64,000 bases of DNA from Acidipila sp. EB88 (GCF_003858395.1 NZ_QWEV01000005.1:3658001-3722000), one strand, 5' to 3'. Positions 36,211-46,470 are shown, counted from the first letter of the stretch. Program-made: numbers and translations. The notes: generated from the sequence alone by a model not told the origin.

Positions 36211-38439
36211 ATGCACCCAGGCAGCAGAAGATGGTGGAGCGGGAAGCGCGGCACGCCTGGCGTGCATGGCGCGAGTAGAGGGATGCTGGACGCCCGCGGA
36301 GTCATCGGCCTGGCATTTCTCGGCATCGCCATGTGCAACGTACCTGCTTTGCCCGCCGGGGCACAGGCTTCAGGAGCGAACAATGCTTCGGGCGCGACGG
36401 GGCAGCAAGGCAAGACGCCGCCGCCTGCGCCTTCCACGGACAACACCACGGCAGGGCTACCAACAGAGCCGCGTCCCAACCCGACGCAGCCTCTCTTTAT
36501 GCGGCCGGATGATCGGGATTTCCAACGGCCAAGAGGCTATTTCCCGCACCCGTTTGCCCCATATACCGCGACCACGACGACGCCTCCGCGCTTCACCAAT
36601 ACCACCCGGCTCAATGACCTGATCCGGAACGGGCGGCTGTTCTTGAGCCTCAGTGATGCCGTGGCGCTGACGCTGGAAAACAACTTCGATATCGCTATCC
36701 AGCGGTACAACCTCGACATCGCGGATACGGACCTGTTGCGGGCGAGGTCAGGAGCGACACTGCTGGGCGTGAATGCGGGGCTGGTGACGGGGACGATCGG
36801 CACGGCGACCGCGTCGCTTTCCTCGGGCGGCGGCCCGGGCGGCACCAGTGTGAGTTCGGGCGGCGCGGCGGCCGGTGCTTCAGGACTGGCGCTCTCGACC
36901 AACCAGGGAGGACCATTGCCGGAGCAGCTGGACCCGGTGCTGACGGGGCTGGTGGAACTGCAGCGCTCGTTTACCCCGGAGTTGAATACGGTGTTCACGG
37001 GCACGGACCGGCTGAACCAGAACGAGAACCAGTACAACTTCACCTACACGCAGGGCTTTCTGACCGGCACGCAGGCGCAGTTCTCGTGGAACAACAACTA
37101 CATCACGCAGAACAGCCCGTTCCAGACCTACAGCCCGGCGACGCAGAGCGTGTTCAATCTGCAACTGACGCAGCACCTGTTGCGCGGGTTTGGCACGGGG
37201 ATCAACGGGCGATTTATTGTGCAGGCGAAGAATAACCGGCGCGTTTCCGACTCGGCGTTTCGCCAGCAGGTGTTGTACACGGTGAACCAGGTGGAGAACA
37301 TTTACTGGGGCCTGGTGAGCGCGTACGAGGATGTGCAGGCCAAGCAGGGGGCTCTGGACCAGTCTTCGCGGCTGGCTGCCGACGACCAGAGGCAGCTGGA
37401 GATTGGCACGCTGGCGCCGCTGGACGTGGTGAATGCAAGGAGCGCTGCCGCGAGCGACCAGCAGGCGCTGGTCGCAGCCAAGAACACGCTGGAGTATCAG
37501 CAGCTCGTGATGAAGCAGGCGATTTCGCGCAACCTGGAAGACCCGGCGTTTTCAAGCGCGCCCGTGGTGCCGACCGACCGCGTGAACCTTGCGGAGACGC
37601 CGGAAGAGACGATGCCGGTGGATGACCTGGTGCGGCAGGCGGAGGCGAACCGGCCGGAGATTGAGCAGGCGCTGCTGGCGCTGAAGAATGACGAGATCAC
37701 GCTGAAGGGCGAGAAGAACGGGCTGCTGCCGACGCTGGACGCGTTTGCTTTCTATGGCGGCTCGGGGATCGGCGGCCAGGTGAACCCGCTCTGCGCAAGT
37801 GCGCAGGCTGCCGCGTTCGGGATCTCGTGCGCCGGGTTGCCGCAGGTCGGGTACGGGGATGTGTTTCAGAACACGTTCAACAACTCGTCTCCGAACAAGG
37901 GCGCGGGGTTGTCCCTGACGGTGCCGCTGCGCAACCGCCAGGCACAGTCGGAGCAGGCGCGCTCGGTGCTGGAGTACCGACAGGAGCAGATGCGGCTGGA
38001 GCAGTTGTATGTGCAGGTGCGGATGCAGGTGATCAACTCGCAGTATGCGTTACGCAACGATCGCGCGCAGGTGGCCTCGGCTGATGCGGCGCGCGAGTAT
38101 GCGGCGGAGAGCCTCAAGGCCGAGAGCCGCAAGCTGGAACTGGGCGCTTCGACCACGGCCAGTGTGCTGCAGCAGGAGCGCAACATGGCCACGGCGCAGG
38201 ATAACTTCATCAACGCGCGGGCGACATATGCGAAGGACCGGGCTGCACTGGATAACATCCTGGCGGATACGCTGGACAAGTACGGCATCAGCCTGGGGGA
38301 TGCGGTGACAGGAACGGTGACGCAGATGCCGCGGATTCCGGGGCTGGAGGCTGCGACACCGGAGCAGCAGGCGCCGGCTTCGCTTGCGCCGGCACAGCCT
38401 AGGGTTGGGCCGCAGCCGCCACCTGGTCCGCGTCCCTAG
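36211..38439 (+). CDS. TolC-like outer membrane efflux protein
   Basis: This 742-residue protein has a signal sequence (VIGLAFLGIAMCNVPALPAG), a Pro/Thr-rich region (about 60-120), and two long coiled-coil/strand repeats of the outer-membrane-factor type (LSLSDAVALTLENNFDIAIQ at about 147; SYGALRNDRAQVASAD-like helices near 620). A Gly/Ser-rich loop at about 205-235 (SSGGGPGGTS) is an insertion. TolC-type channels connect inner-membrane pumps or secretion systems to the outside. No adaptor or pump gene is adjacent, so its partner is unknown. The ATG has AAGGAC upstream; a second ATG at 36283 also has a purine-rich leader. Confidence 0.9.
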   Translation: MHPGSRRWWSGKRGTPGVHGASRGMLDARGVIGLAFLGIAMCNVPALPAGAQASGANNASGATGQQGKTPPPAPSTDNTTAGLPTEPRPNPTQPLFMRPDDRDFQRPRGYFPHPFAPYTATTTTPPRFTNTTRLNDLIRNGRLFLSLSDAVALTLENNFDIAIQRYNLDIADTDLLRARSGATLLGVNAGLVTGTIGTATASLSSGGGPGGTSVSSGGAAAGASGLALSTNQGGPLPEQLDPVLTGLVELQRSFTPELNTVFTGTDRLNQNENQYNFTYTQGFLTGTQAQFSWNNNYITQNSPFQTYSPATQSVFNLQLTQHLLRGFGTGINGRFIVQAKNNRRVSDSAFRQQVLYTVNQVENIYWGLVSAYEDVQAKQGALDQSSRLAADDQRQLEIGTLAPLDVVNARSAAASDQQALVAAKNTLEYQQLVMKQAISRNLEDPAFSSAPVVPTDRVNLAETPEETMPVDDLVRQAEANRPEIEQALLALKNDEITLKGEKNGLLPTLDAFAFYGGSGIGGQVNPLCASAQAAAFGISCAGLPQVGYGDVFQNTFNNSSPNKGAGLSLTVPLRNRQAQSEQARSVLEYRQEQMRLEQLYVQVRMQVINSQYALRNDRAQVASADAAREYAAESLKAESRKLELGASTTASVLQQERNMATAQDNFINARATYAKDRAALDNILADTLDKYGISLGDAVTGTVTQMPRIPGLEAATPEQQAPASLAPAQPRVGPQPPPGPRP

Positions 38440-38527
38440 CTTTGCCCGGGTTCTGCCAGGGCTGAGCTTCGGCATGGACCGGATGTAGATTGCCCCGGGG
38501 TTTGGCGTGGTGTGCAAGGATTGAGAT

Positions 38528-39175
38528 ATGCGTTTGCTCGGTGTTTCCCGTTTCGCGTCGGTGTGCGTTGGCCTGTTCTGCCTGGGCTGCCTCTCAAACA
38601 GTTTTGCGCCGGCGCTCGCCCGGGCCCAGCAGGGGGCTGCTGCTGATCCTGTTGCGGCCGATGAGCGCGCGATCTATGCCGCGGTGCTCGATGCGGCCAG
38701 CACCATTGGCGCGGGGAGCCAGCCGCTGGTGGCGGAGATGACGTCGACGTTTGCGTGCGGGGCGGATGCCTGCAACAAGCTCTCGATCGGCGGCTGCAAC
38801 GGGCTGCGCGGCACGGAGACGCCCGAGGCGCGGCTCGCGATCGTGAAGCGTGATCTGCCGGCACTGCAGCCGAGTACCAGCGCCGAGTTTCTCAAGGTGA
38901 ACGACCGCTGCTCGGTGGTGCCGTCGAAGCTCAACAGCCGGCTGAACTACCACCTGACGACCGACATGGATATCCCGCAGAGCTGGAGCTATACGTCGCT
39001 GGTGTACTTTTCGCGGGTGGCGTTTTCTGCGGACCACAAGCAGGCGCTGGTTGCGGTGGGGCTGATGTCGACCCCGGATACCAAGGCCAGCAATGGGCGG
39101 TATTTTGTGCTGGGGCGGCAGGGGGATGGCTGGAGCCTGAACGGCAGCTCGGTGATCTGGAAGCTCAAGCCCTAA
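38528..39175 (+). CDS. Exported hypothetical protein
   Basis: This 215-residue protein has a signal peptide (FASVCVGLFCLGCLSNSFAP then ALARA), a helical region (ADERAIYAAVLDAAS), and an antiparallel-strand second half (LVYFSRVAFSADHKQALVAV and YFVLGRQGDGWSLNGSSV). That half resembles small beta-rich domains where a Trp in a G-GW motif packs the core. The four Cys (about residues 78, 83, 91 and 129) could form disulphides. I do not recognise a family. Its stop lies inside a 13-bp tandem repeat. Confidence 0.8.
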   Translation: MRLLGVSRFASVCVGLFCLGCLSNSFAPALARAQQGAAADPVAADERAIYAAVLDAASTIGAGSQPLVAEMTSTFACGADACNKLSIGGCNGLRGTETPEARLAIVKRDLPALQPSTSAEFLKVNDRCSVVPSKLNSRLNYHLTTDMDIPQSWSYTSLVYFSRVAFSADHKQALVAVGLMSTPDTKASNGRYFVLGRQGDGWSLNGSSVIWKLKP

Positions 39176-39209
39176 GAGCACGACCTAAGAGCACGACCTA
39201 AGCTCACGG
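39171..39209 (+). repeat. 13-bp tandem repeat spanning a stop codon
   Basis: CCTAAGAGCACGA occurs at 39171-39183 and 39184-39196, with a degenerate third copy CCTAAGCTCACGG at 39197-39209. The TAA of the upstream gene is inside the first unit. Confidence 0.85.
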
Positions 39210-39213
39210 CCTG

Positions 39214-39242
39214 GGGAGGAGTGGGTGCTGGAAACTCCTCCC
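39214..39242 (+). terminator. Hairpin after the exported hypothetical gene
   Basis: GGGAGGAGT (39214-39222) pairs with ACTCCTCCC (39234-39242) over an 11-base loop. There is no strong T-run. Confidence 0.5.
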
Positions 39243-39265
39243 ATGGTCGGCATTGTCGTGGGGCT

Positions 39266-39297
39266 GCGGTGCGTGGCCGGGATGCGCCACGCACCGC
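39266..39297 (-). terminator. Hairpin after aroA
   Basis: A perfect 12-bp stem, GCGGTGCGTGGC (39266-39277) with GCCACGCACCGC (39286-39297), lies 9 bases beyond the aroA stop on the minus strand. It lacks a T-run. Confidence 0.55.
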
Positions 39298-39306
39298 GCG
39301 GAGCGG

Positions 39307-40649
39307 CTAGCGGATGGCCACCGCGTTGAGCAGGTTGAAGAACTCCGGAAACGAGATGGCGGCGGACTCGGAGCCCTTGATCAGGGTGTCGCCCTCCGCG
39401 CGCAGGGCTGCGACCGAGAAGGCCATGGCGATGCGGTGATCGCCACCGGAGTCGATCTCGGCGCCGTGCAGTGTCTGGCCGCCGGGCACATCCAGTCCAT
39501 CCTCGAACTCTTCCACTTCAGCGCCCATGGCGCGCAGGTTCTGCGCGACCAGTGCGATGCGATCCGACTCCTTGACGCGCAGCTCCCTGGCGTCGCGGAT
39601 GCGGATGCCCTGCTCGGTGTAGGGGGCGATGGCGGCGAGTACCGGCAGTTCGTCGATGATCTGTGCGGACAGACCGCCGGAGATCACGGTGCCGCGCATG
39701 CCGGCTTCGGGCGCGTGCATCTGCACGGTGCCGACGAGTTCGCCGTGCTGCTCTTCAAGGTTGAGCACGCTGAGCCGGCCGCCGAGCGCCGTGCACACGT
39801 CAAGCAGGGTGGCGCGGGTGGGGTTCATGCTGAGCTGGTCAAAGACGAGCGAGGAACCGGGGAACAGCAGCGTTGCGCACAGGAAAAAGGCTGCGGAAGA
39901 CAGGTCGCCTGGAACGGTGGCGTCGATGCCGGTGAGCTTCTGGCCGCCGCGTATGGTGACGGAGTCAAGGTCGCGCTCGAGCTCGGCACCGAAGGCGCGC
40001 AGGGCGAGCTCGCTATGGTCGCGGGTCCGTACCGATTCCCGCAGGATGGTGGTGCCCTCGGCCTGAAGACCAGCGAACAAAACAGCGGTCTTGACCTGCG
40101 CGCTGGGCGTAGGGGTTGTGTAGTCGGTGGCGCGGAGCGCGCGGCCGTTGATCACCATGGGCGCGTGGCCATCGGTGAGCGAGATCTCGGCACCCATGGC
40201 CCGAGCGGCTTGCGCACGCGCTCCATGGGACGGCGCGTGAGGGACGCATCGCCGATAAGCGTGAAGGTGCCCTGCTGTGGCGCGAGCAGGCCGGCGAGCA
40301 TGCGCATGGTCGAGCCGGAGTTGCCGCAGTCGAGCGCCGTTGAGGGGGCGCGCAGAACGCCGCCGGTGCCGGTGATTTCGACCACGCCGCCCTCCTGCCT
40401 GGTGACGGTCGCACCCAGTGCCTCGCTGCAACCGAGCGAGCTCCAGGGATCGGCGCCGGTGGAGAAGTTGGAAAGGCGCGTGGTGCCCGTGGCCAGGGCC
40501 GAGAGCAGCGCATAGCGGTGGGAGATGCTCTTGTCGCCGGGGAGCTGGACGCTGCCCTGAATGCCGCGCGCGGGCTTGATCAGCTGAGTCTGAGTTGCGT
40601 TGGAATCGTGCAAGGAAAAGTCGCTCCGGGGTAAAGGAATCCTTTCCAT
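39307..40649 (-). pseudogene. aroA: 3-phosphoshikimate 1-carboxyvinyltransferase (EPSP synthase), frameshifted
   Basis: AroA joins shikimate 3-phosphate and phosphoenolpyruvate in the aromatic amino acid pathway. The N-terminal frame has LPGDKSISHRYALLSALATG and DCGNSGSTMRMLAGLLA, and reads to RRPMERVRKPL. The C-terminal frame starts at RAMGAEISLTDGHAP and holds DYTTPTPSAQVKTAVLFAGL, PGDLSSAAFFLCA, and RELRVKESDRIALVAQNL. The two frames abut at 40199-40204, where one extra G (C on the coding strand) restores KPLRAMGAEI. Both halves are otherwise conserved, and the gene is normally needed for growth on minimal media, so a sequencing loss is likelier than a dead gene. An intact product would be about 448 residues. 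Confidence 0.9.
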
Positions 40650-40709
40650 CGTAGCGGATGTGCGTTTGGGTCGGCGTGGGGACGGCTCGGGGAAGGCGCA
40701 AGAGGTCGG

Positions 40710-42629
40710 TCAGCGGACGCGCAGCACGACCACGGTTTCGTCATCGAACCGTTCGGCGCCGCCCTGGAAGGCGCTGACCGCGCCGAGCAGGATGGAGGCG
40801 AGCTCGGCGGCGCTGGTCTTGCAGTTGCGGCGGACCAGGTCCATGACGCGCTCGAGACCGAACATTTCGCCTTCGGGATTCTGCGCGTCGGTGATGCCGT
40901 CGCTCAGGAAGATGAGGGCGTCGCCGGGGCGGGCGGCGAGCGAAATCTCCTCGTAGGCGACGGAAGGGAACATGCCGAGCGGGAAGCCTTCAGCCTGGAC
41001 GATGTCGAGCGTGCCGGGGCCGCCGTGCGCCGAGCCGCCGCGTGCGCGGTAGAACAGGGGCTGGGTGGCGCCGGCGTTGGCGATCTGCAGCGTCATGTTC
41101 TCGTCGTTCCACACGGCATAGACCATGGCGACGTACTGCGAGGTGACGTGGCGCTCCTGGAGCGAGTCATTGAGCAGGGCCAGCATCTCGGCCGGGCCCA
41201 GGTGATTGCTGCCGGCGGAGCGCATGATGCCGCTGACCAGTGCCGCGTACAGGGCGGCCGGCGCGGCCTTGCCGCTGACGTCGCCGAGCGCGACGGCGGA
41301 GCTGGTGGGGCTGTAGCGCAGAAAGTCGTAGAGGTCGCCACCGATGGCGCGCGCGGGCAGGAAGCGTGCGGCGAACTCGGCATGCTCATGCTGCGGGGCC
41401 ACGTGCGGCAGCAGGCGCAGCTGCACCTCGCGCGCCATGTCGAGGTCATGCTCGAGCCGCTGCTCCTGCTGGGCGACGCGCTGGTACAGCCGGGCGTTCT
41501 CGATGGAGATGGCGATCTGCGCGGCGAGCGTGGTGAGGGTGCGCTCGTGGTCTTCGTTGAAGTAGTTGGCGCGCGTGTGTTCGAGATCAAGCAGGCCAAT
41601 CACGAGGCTCTGGTACATGAGCGGGACGATCAGCTCGGAGCGCGTTTCGCGGTTCTGCATGTGGTAGCGCTCGTCCTTGCGCACGTCCGGAGCGTTGACC
41701 AGGGTGCCATGCTCAATGGCCTCGCCGACGAGCCCGCGATTGACGGGCAGGCGCTCGTGCACGGCGATGGGCTCGCCAAAGCGGGTGGCGAAGCGGCTCT
41801 CCAGCACGCCGTCGTTCTCGTTGATGATCCAGATGGTGAAGAACTGGAAGTCCACCAAGCGCAGCAGCAGTTCGCCGATGCGCTGGAACAGCATGGGCAG
41901 ATCGAGGATCGAGGTGAACTCGCGGGAAATGTCGTTGAGCACGCGGAGAGTCTGCGCCTGGCGGGCGACGCGTGAGTAAAGCCGGGCGTTTTCGATTGCC
42001 TGCGAGATGCGCGAGGCGGTGAGGGTGAGCAGGTGGAGGTGCTCGGGCCGAAAGTAGTTGAGCTGTTCGCTCTCGATGTCGATGACGCCGATGATGCGGC
42101 CCTTGACGATGAGCGGCACGGCGAGCTCGGAGCAGACGCGTGGGTTGGCTTCGTAGTAGTCGGTGGAGCGGCTGACGTCGTTGACCAGCAGGGCCTGGCG
42201 GGTTTCGGCGACGCGGCCGACGATACCCTGGCCGATCTTGAGGCGGATGCGCTCTGCTTCGGCTTCGTGGCCGATCTGGAAGCGCATGCGCAGCTCGCCG
42301 GTGCGCTCGTTGATCAGGAAGATGGCGAAGATGCGGAAGTCGAGGACGGCGCGGACCAGCTCGGCGGTCTGCTTGAGCAGGGTGCGGAGGTCGAGCGTGG
42401 TGTTGAGGGTTTCGGCCAGGCGGATCAGGAACTCCGTCGCCATGGGGGGCTGCGCGGTGACGGGCGGAAGCGACTCCAGGGCCGACAGGGTGCGATCCGG
42501 CTCGGCGGCGGGGCTGAGCTCACGGTAGGCAGAGGCGGCGGGCAGGGCAGAAGCGTCGCAGGTGCGGAACGATTCCAGGGTATGGAGATCGTCGACTTCA
42601 GGCGACGGATTGTTCTGCTCTTCGCTCAC
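40710..42629 (-). CDS. GAF-GAF-SpoIIE serine phosphatase
   Basis: This 639-residue signalling protein has a disordered N-terminus (1-60), GAF domain 1 (about 75-220: GQGIVGRVAETRQALLVNDV), GAF domain 2 (about 240-390: VNRGLVGEAIEHGTLVNAPD), and a short coiled linker with the REVQLRLLP motif (about 410-420). A C-terminal PP2C/SpoIIE phosphatase domain follows, with PARAIGGDLYDFL, ALGDVSGKAAPAAL, and FLSDGITDAQNPEG holding the metal-binding Asp residues. Such RsbU-like enzymes dephosphorylate an anti-sigma-factor antagonist in response to a ligand sensed by GAF. No anti-sigma or antagonist gene is next to it. The GTG at 42629 has AGGAGAGGA upstream. Confidence 0.93.
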   Translation of the reverse strand: MSEEQNNPSPEVDDLHTLESFRTCDASALPAASAYRELSPAAEPDRTLSALESLPPVTAQPPMATEFLIRLAETLNTTLDLRTLLKQTAELVRAVLDFRIFAIFLINERTGELRMRFQIGHEAEAERIRLKIGQGIVGRVAETRQALLVNDVSRSTDYYEANPRVCSELAVPLIVKGRIIGVIDIESEQLNYFRPEHLHLLTLTASRISQAIENARLYSRVARQAQTLRVLNDISREFTSILDLPMLFQRIGELLLRLVDFQFFTIWIINENDGVLESRFATRFGEPIAVHERLPVNRGLVGEAIEHGTLVNAPDVRKDERYHMQNRETRSELIVPLMYQSLVIGLLDLEHTRANYFNEDHERTLTTLAAQIAISIENARLYQRVAQQEQRLEHDLDMAREVQLRLLPHVAPQHEHAEFAARFLPARAIGGDLYDFLRYSPTSSAVALGDVSGKAAPAALYAALVSGIMRSAGSNHLGPAEMLALLNDSLQERHVTSQYVAMVYAVWNDENMTLQIANAGATQPLFYRARGGSAHGGPGTLDIVQAEGFPLGMFPSVAYEEISLAARPGDALIFLSDGITDAQNPEGEMFGLERVMDLVRRNCKTSAAELASILLGAVSAFQGGAERFDDETVVVLRVR

Positions 42630-42734
42630 TCCTCTCCTCGGTCCTGAAGCTGAAACGTTGGGGCGTCGCCCGCGGACGGCGATGCACGCTTGACCAGCAT
42701 GATAGCGCGCCTCTTGGGCGGTTGCATGCGGACT

Positions 42735-43496
<762 letters not shown>

Positions 43497-43567
43497 GCGC
43501 GCTCGTTTGGTTTGAGGTGAGCTTTCAGGTGCGGTGGGGCTGGCCGGGGTGCGTGGCCGGCGGGTGG

Positions 43568-44113
43568 TCAGGCGGAGGGTTCGGGCGAAGCGGGCATCAG
43601 GCAGATGTCGGCAAGGTTGCGGTAGCGCTCGGCGAAGTCCATACCGTAGCCGATCACGAAGTGGTTCGGGATCTGAAAGCCGACGTAGTCTGCTTCGATG
43701 GGTTCGAGGCGGCGGCTGGGCTTGTCGAGCAGCGCGGCGAGGCGCAGCACGCGGGGGTGGTGCTGTGTGAGGATCTTGCGCAGGAAAGAGAGTGTCAGGC
43801 CGGTGTCGAGGATGTCTTCGACGAGGATGACGTTTTTGCCTTCGATGGACTCGTCGATGTCCTTGATGAGCTTGACCTGTCCGTTCGATGTGGTGCCCTT
43901 GCCGTAGCTCGAGACCGACACGAAGTCAAAGGTGCAGTCGAGCTGGATGTGCCGGGCTAGGTCGGCGAGAAAGATGGCGGCGCCCTTGAGCACACCGACC
44001 AGCACGATGCTCTGGCCAGCGAAGTCGCGGGAGATCACGGCCCCGAGTTCGGCCACCCGGGTCTGGATCTGGGCCTGCGTGTAAAGGATGGGCAGCGGGG
44101 AGGGAGTAGCCAT
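43568..44113 (-). CDS. hpt: Hypoxanthine phosphoribosyltransferase
   Basis: This 181-residue type I phosphoribosyltransferase salvages hypoxanthine and guanine with PRPP. The PRPP loop is VILVEDILDTGLTLSFL; VGVLKGAAIFLADLARHI and VSVSSYGKGTTSNG are conserved, and YVGFQIPNHFVIGYGMD holds the purine-binding region. ATG 44113 has AAAGAGGAC upstream. It is separated by 71 bases from deoC. Confidence 0.95.
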   Translation of the reverse strand: MATPSPLPILYTQAQIQTRVAELGAVISRDFAGQSIVLVGVLKGAAIFLADLARHIQLDCTFDFVSVSSYGKGTTSNGQVKLIKDIDESIEGKNVILVEDILDTGLTLSFLRKILTQHHPRVLRLAALLDKPSRRLEPIEADYVGFQIPNHFVIGYGMDFAERYRNLADICLMPASPEPSA

Positions 44114-44248
44114 CGTCCTCTTTCGGGGTGGAGAAGCGCATGCGCGCGGCAGCGGGAATATCTCGATCCAGCATAGTGTATGTGGGCGGCGCGAGGCAGA
44201 GGGCGCGCCATACGGTCTGCGCCCGCGTTTTATACTGAAGAACCGCCT

Positions 44249-45049
44249 ATGATCCCTTTTCTGCATATCGGCCGCTTCGCGCTGCCTACCTTCGGCCTGA
44301 TGCTGGCCCTGGCTGCGCTGAGCGCAGGCTTTTTGCTGCATCGCAACCTCCGCCGTTACGCGCTGCCGGGCGATGCGGTCGGCATTATCGCAATTGCCAC
44401 GATTGCCGGGGTACTGGGAGCGAAGCTTTGGCACGTGCTGCAGGATCCGGCCTTGCTGATCGCGCATCCAGAGGTGCTGCTGGACCGTGCCGGACTTGCG
44501 TGGTTTGGCGGGTTGGTGGGCGGCATCGTGGCGCTGCTGTGGCAGGCGCGCGAGGTGCGGGTGCGCAGCCTGTCGATGCTTGACCTGTGCGCGCCGTCGG
44601 CGGCGCTGGGCTACGGAATAGGGCGGATCGGCTGCTTCACGTCAGGGGATGGCGATTACGGCATCGCGAGCAACCTGCCGTGGGCCATGAGCTTTCCCCA
44701 TGGGATCGACCCGGTGAACTACCCGGTGCACCCGACGCCGTTGTACGAGTGCCTGGTCGCGTTGGGGATCGCGGTCTACCTGTGGCGCAGAAGCCGGCCG
44801 GCCGCAGGGAGGCTGCTAAATGCCGGGCGGATCACTGGGGAGTACCTGGTGCTGAGTGGCGCGGCAAGGTTCCTGGTGGAGTTCATCCGCCTGAACCCTC
44901 GGATCTACTGGGGGCTGAGCAATGCGCAGGTCGCGAGCGTGGGCAGCATGGCGGCCGGGCTGCTGCTGGTGGCGTACGCGGGGAGGCACAGCATCGCAGC
45001 GGTGCTGCGCGATGAGCCTGTGATGCCAGTGGAAGAAGCGGCCCACTAG
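44249..45049 (+). CDS. lgt: Prolipoprotein diacylglyceryl transferase
   Basis: This 266-residue inner-membrane enzyme adds diacylglycerol to the lipobox Cys of prolipoproteins. It has about seven helices; GYGIGRIGCFTSGDGDYG contains the Lgt signature Arg/Gly pattern, with HPTPLYE and VEFIRLNPRIYWGLSNAQ after it. The typical H-G segment before the signature is replaced by LAWFGGLVGG, as in the shorter Lgt subgroup. The start at ATG 44249 opens on PFLHIGRFALPTFG. It diverges from hpt. Confidence 0.92.
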   Translation: MIPFLHIGRFALPTFGLMLALAALSAGFLLHRNLRRYALPGDAVGIIAIATIAGVLGAKLWHVLQDPALLIAHPEVLLDRAGLAWFGGLVGGIVALLWQAREVRVRSLSMLDLCAPSAALGYGIGRIGCFTSGDGDYGIASNLPWAMSFPHGIDPVNYPVHPTPLYECLVALGIAVYLWRRSRPAAGRLLNAGRITGEYLVLSGAARFLVEFIRLNPRIYWGLSNAQVASVGSMAAGLLLVAYAGRHSIAAVLRDEPVMPVEEAAH

Positions 45050-45123
45050 GAGGGCCGGCACGTGGGGGAGACTGCCCGAAGGTCGTAGGCACCTGGAAGA
45101 AGGCTGAGTTCGCGAAAATAATC

Positions 45124-45150
45124 GGCCTGCAACGTGAACCGTTGCGGGCC
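45124..45150 (+). terminator. Hairpin between lgt and gmhA
   Basis: GGCCTGCAACG (45124-45134) and CGTTGCGGGCC (45140-45150) form an 11-bp stem with one G-T wobble and a 5-base loop. There is no T-run, so it may be a leader hairpin for gmhA rather than a terminator. Outer bases ATCGGC / GCCGAT (45121-45126, 45155-45160) offer an alternative pairing. Confidence 0.45.
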
Positions 45151-45205
45151 GGATGCCGATAGGTTGCCAGGTCCGCAGGGTTGAAAGCGCGGCCAGGGGC
45201 GACAG

Positions 45206-45814
45206 ATGACCTACACTCAGCGATTTCTCCAGGAGGCCTGCGCAATCGCAGGCAGCATACCGGAAGCACAGATCCACCGCATGTTGCAGATGCTTGTGGA
45301 GGTACGGGAACGGGGCGGACGGCTGTTCTTCCTCGGCGTTGGCGGCGGCGCAGGCCATGCCGGCCATGCAGTGAACGACTTCCGCAAGATTGCCGGGATT
45401 GAGGCGTACTCGCCGTCGGACAACGTGTCCGAGCTGACCGCGCGCATCAATGATGACGGCTGGGACAGCTGCTACGCGAACTGGCTGCGCGGCAGCCGGC
45501 TTTGCGAGAAGGACATGCTCTTTGTGTTCTCGGTGGGTGGCGGCTCCATTGCAAACAACATCAGCATGAACCTGGTCAACAGTGTGCGACTGGCAGAGGA
45601 AGTGGGCGCGCGCATCCTGGGTATTGTAGGACGGGATGGCGGCTACACGGCACAGGTGGCGGACGAGGCCATTGTTATCCCGACGTTGTCGGCCGATACA
45701 GTGACGGCGCTGGTGGAGGCGTTCCAGGCTGTGATCTGGCACCTGCTGGTATCGCACCCGATGCTGCGGGCGCGCGAGATGAAGTGGGAGAGCACGGCGC
45801 CTGCGGTTGCGTAA
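45206..45814 (+). CDS. gmhA: Sedoheptulose 7-phosphate isomerase (SIS domain, GmhA-like)
   Basis: This 202-residue SIS-fold protein converts sedoheptulose 7-phosphate to D-glycero-D-manno-heptose 7-phosphate. FFLGVGGGAGHAGHAVNDF carries the phosphate-binding Gly/Ser/His loop, in a form with fewer Ser than E. coli GmhA. SVGGGSIANNIS and SADTVTALVEAFQAVIWHLL complete the site. It differs somewhat from canonical GmhA and matches the SIS proteins linked to GDP-heptose genes. A ribosome site (AGGGG) lies 7 bases before the ATG. It overlaps gmhB by 8 bases. Confidence 0.88.
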   Translation: MTYTQRFLQEACAIAGSIPEAQIHRMLQMLVEVRERGGRLFFLGVGGGAGHAGHAVNDFRKIAGIEAYSPSDNVSELTARINDDGWDSCYANWLRGSRLCEKDMLFVFSVGGGSIANNISMNLVNSVRLAEEVGARILGIVGRDGGYTAQVADEAIVIPTLSADTVTALVEAFQAVIWHLLVSHPMLRAREMKWESTAPAVA

Positions 45815-46445
45815 CGAGGTGCAAATCACCGCGGGGCTTGCGCCGCAGCGGCGGGCTGTCTTCCTGGATCGCGATGGGGTTCTGAATCGCAACGTCTTCT
45901 ACGCCGATACGGGCGCCTGGGAGAGCCCGCGCACGCCTGCGGAATTCGCACTCTGCCCGGATGTGCTGCCCGCCCTCGCCCGGCTGAGTGGGGCTGGCTT
46001 TCTCCTGTTCGTTGTGTCCAATCAACCGAACGAGGCGAAGGGCAAATCGCGCCCGGGCACGCTTGCGTCCATGCACCGCAAACTGGTCGCACTTCTGGCG
46101 TCTGCCGGCCTGGAGCTGGCGGACGCGTTTTATTGCACGCACCATCCGGACTTTCCGCAGGCAGGCGTCGCGCCTGGGCGCGACGGTGGCTGTGTGTGCC
46201 GCAAGCCTGAGCCCTATTTTCTGCTGGAGGCAGCGCGCGCGCACAACTTGGCGTTGCGGGAGTGCTGGATGATCGGGGATCGGGCGACGGACATGGCCTG
46301 CGGACGAGCGGCCGGGGTACGGACGGCCTGGGTCGATACGAGGCAGGAGCGAATAGCGCCCGACCCGGCGCAGGTCGACGTCGGAAGCATGGGCCTGGCC
46401 GACGCTGTGCAGCAGATCCTCTCGGCTGTTCGCGAGAGGGTGTAG
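45807..46445 (+). CDS. gmhB: D-glycero-D-manno-heptose 1,7-bisphosphate phosphatase (GmhB-like)
   Basis: This 212-residue HAD phosphatase removes the 7-phosphate of the heptose bisphosphate. Motif I is VFLDRDGVLNRN (DxDGxxN type specific to this and histidinol phosphatases), and VVSNQPNEAKG is motif II. YCTHHPDF and GGCVCRKPEPY supply the Cys/His zinc-loop ligands and the motif III Lys; WMIGDRATDMACG is motif IV. The TTG start at 45807 overlaps the end of gmhA; GTG 45819 is an alternative with no clear ribosome site either. Confidence 0.9.
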   Translation: MRNEVQITAGLAPQRRAVFLDRDGVLNRNVFYADTGAWESPRTPAEFALCPDVLPALARLSGAGFLLFVVSNQPNEAKGKSRPGTLASMHRKLVALLASAGLELADAFYCTHHPDFPQAGVAPGRDGGCVCRKPEPYFLLEAARAHNLALRECWMIGDRATDMACGRAAGVRTAWVDTRQERIAPDPAQVDVGSMGLADAVQQILSAVRERV

Positions 46446-46470
46446 CGCTGCACAGCGCGGCTGAACTCCT

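Noticed and set aside
44249..45049. lgt as part of the heptose operon
   Set aside because: A 156-base gap with a hairpin separates it from gmhA, and its function (lipoprotein maturation) is unrelated.
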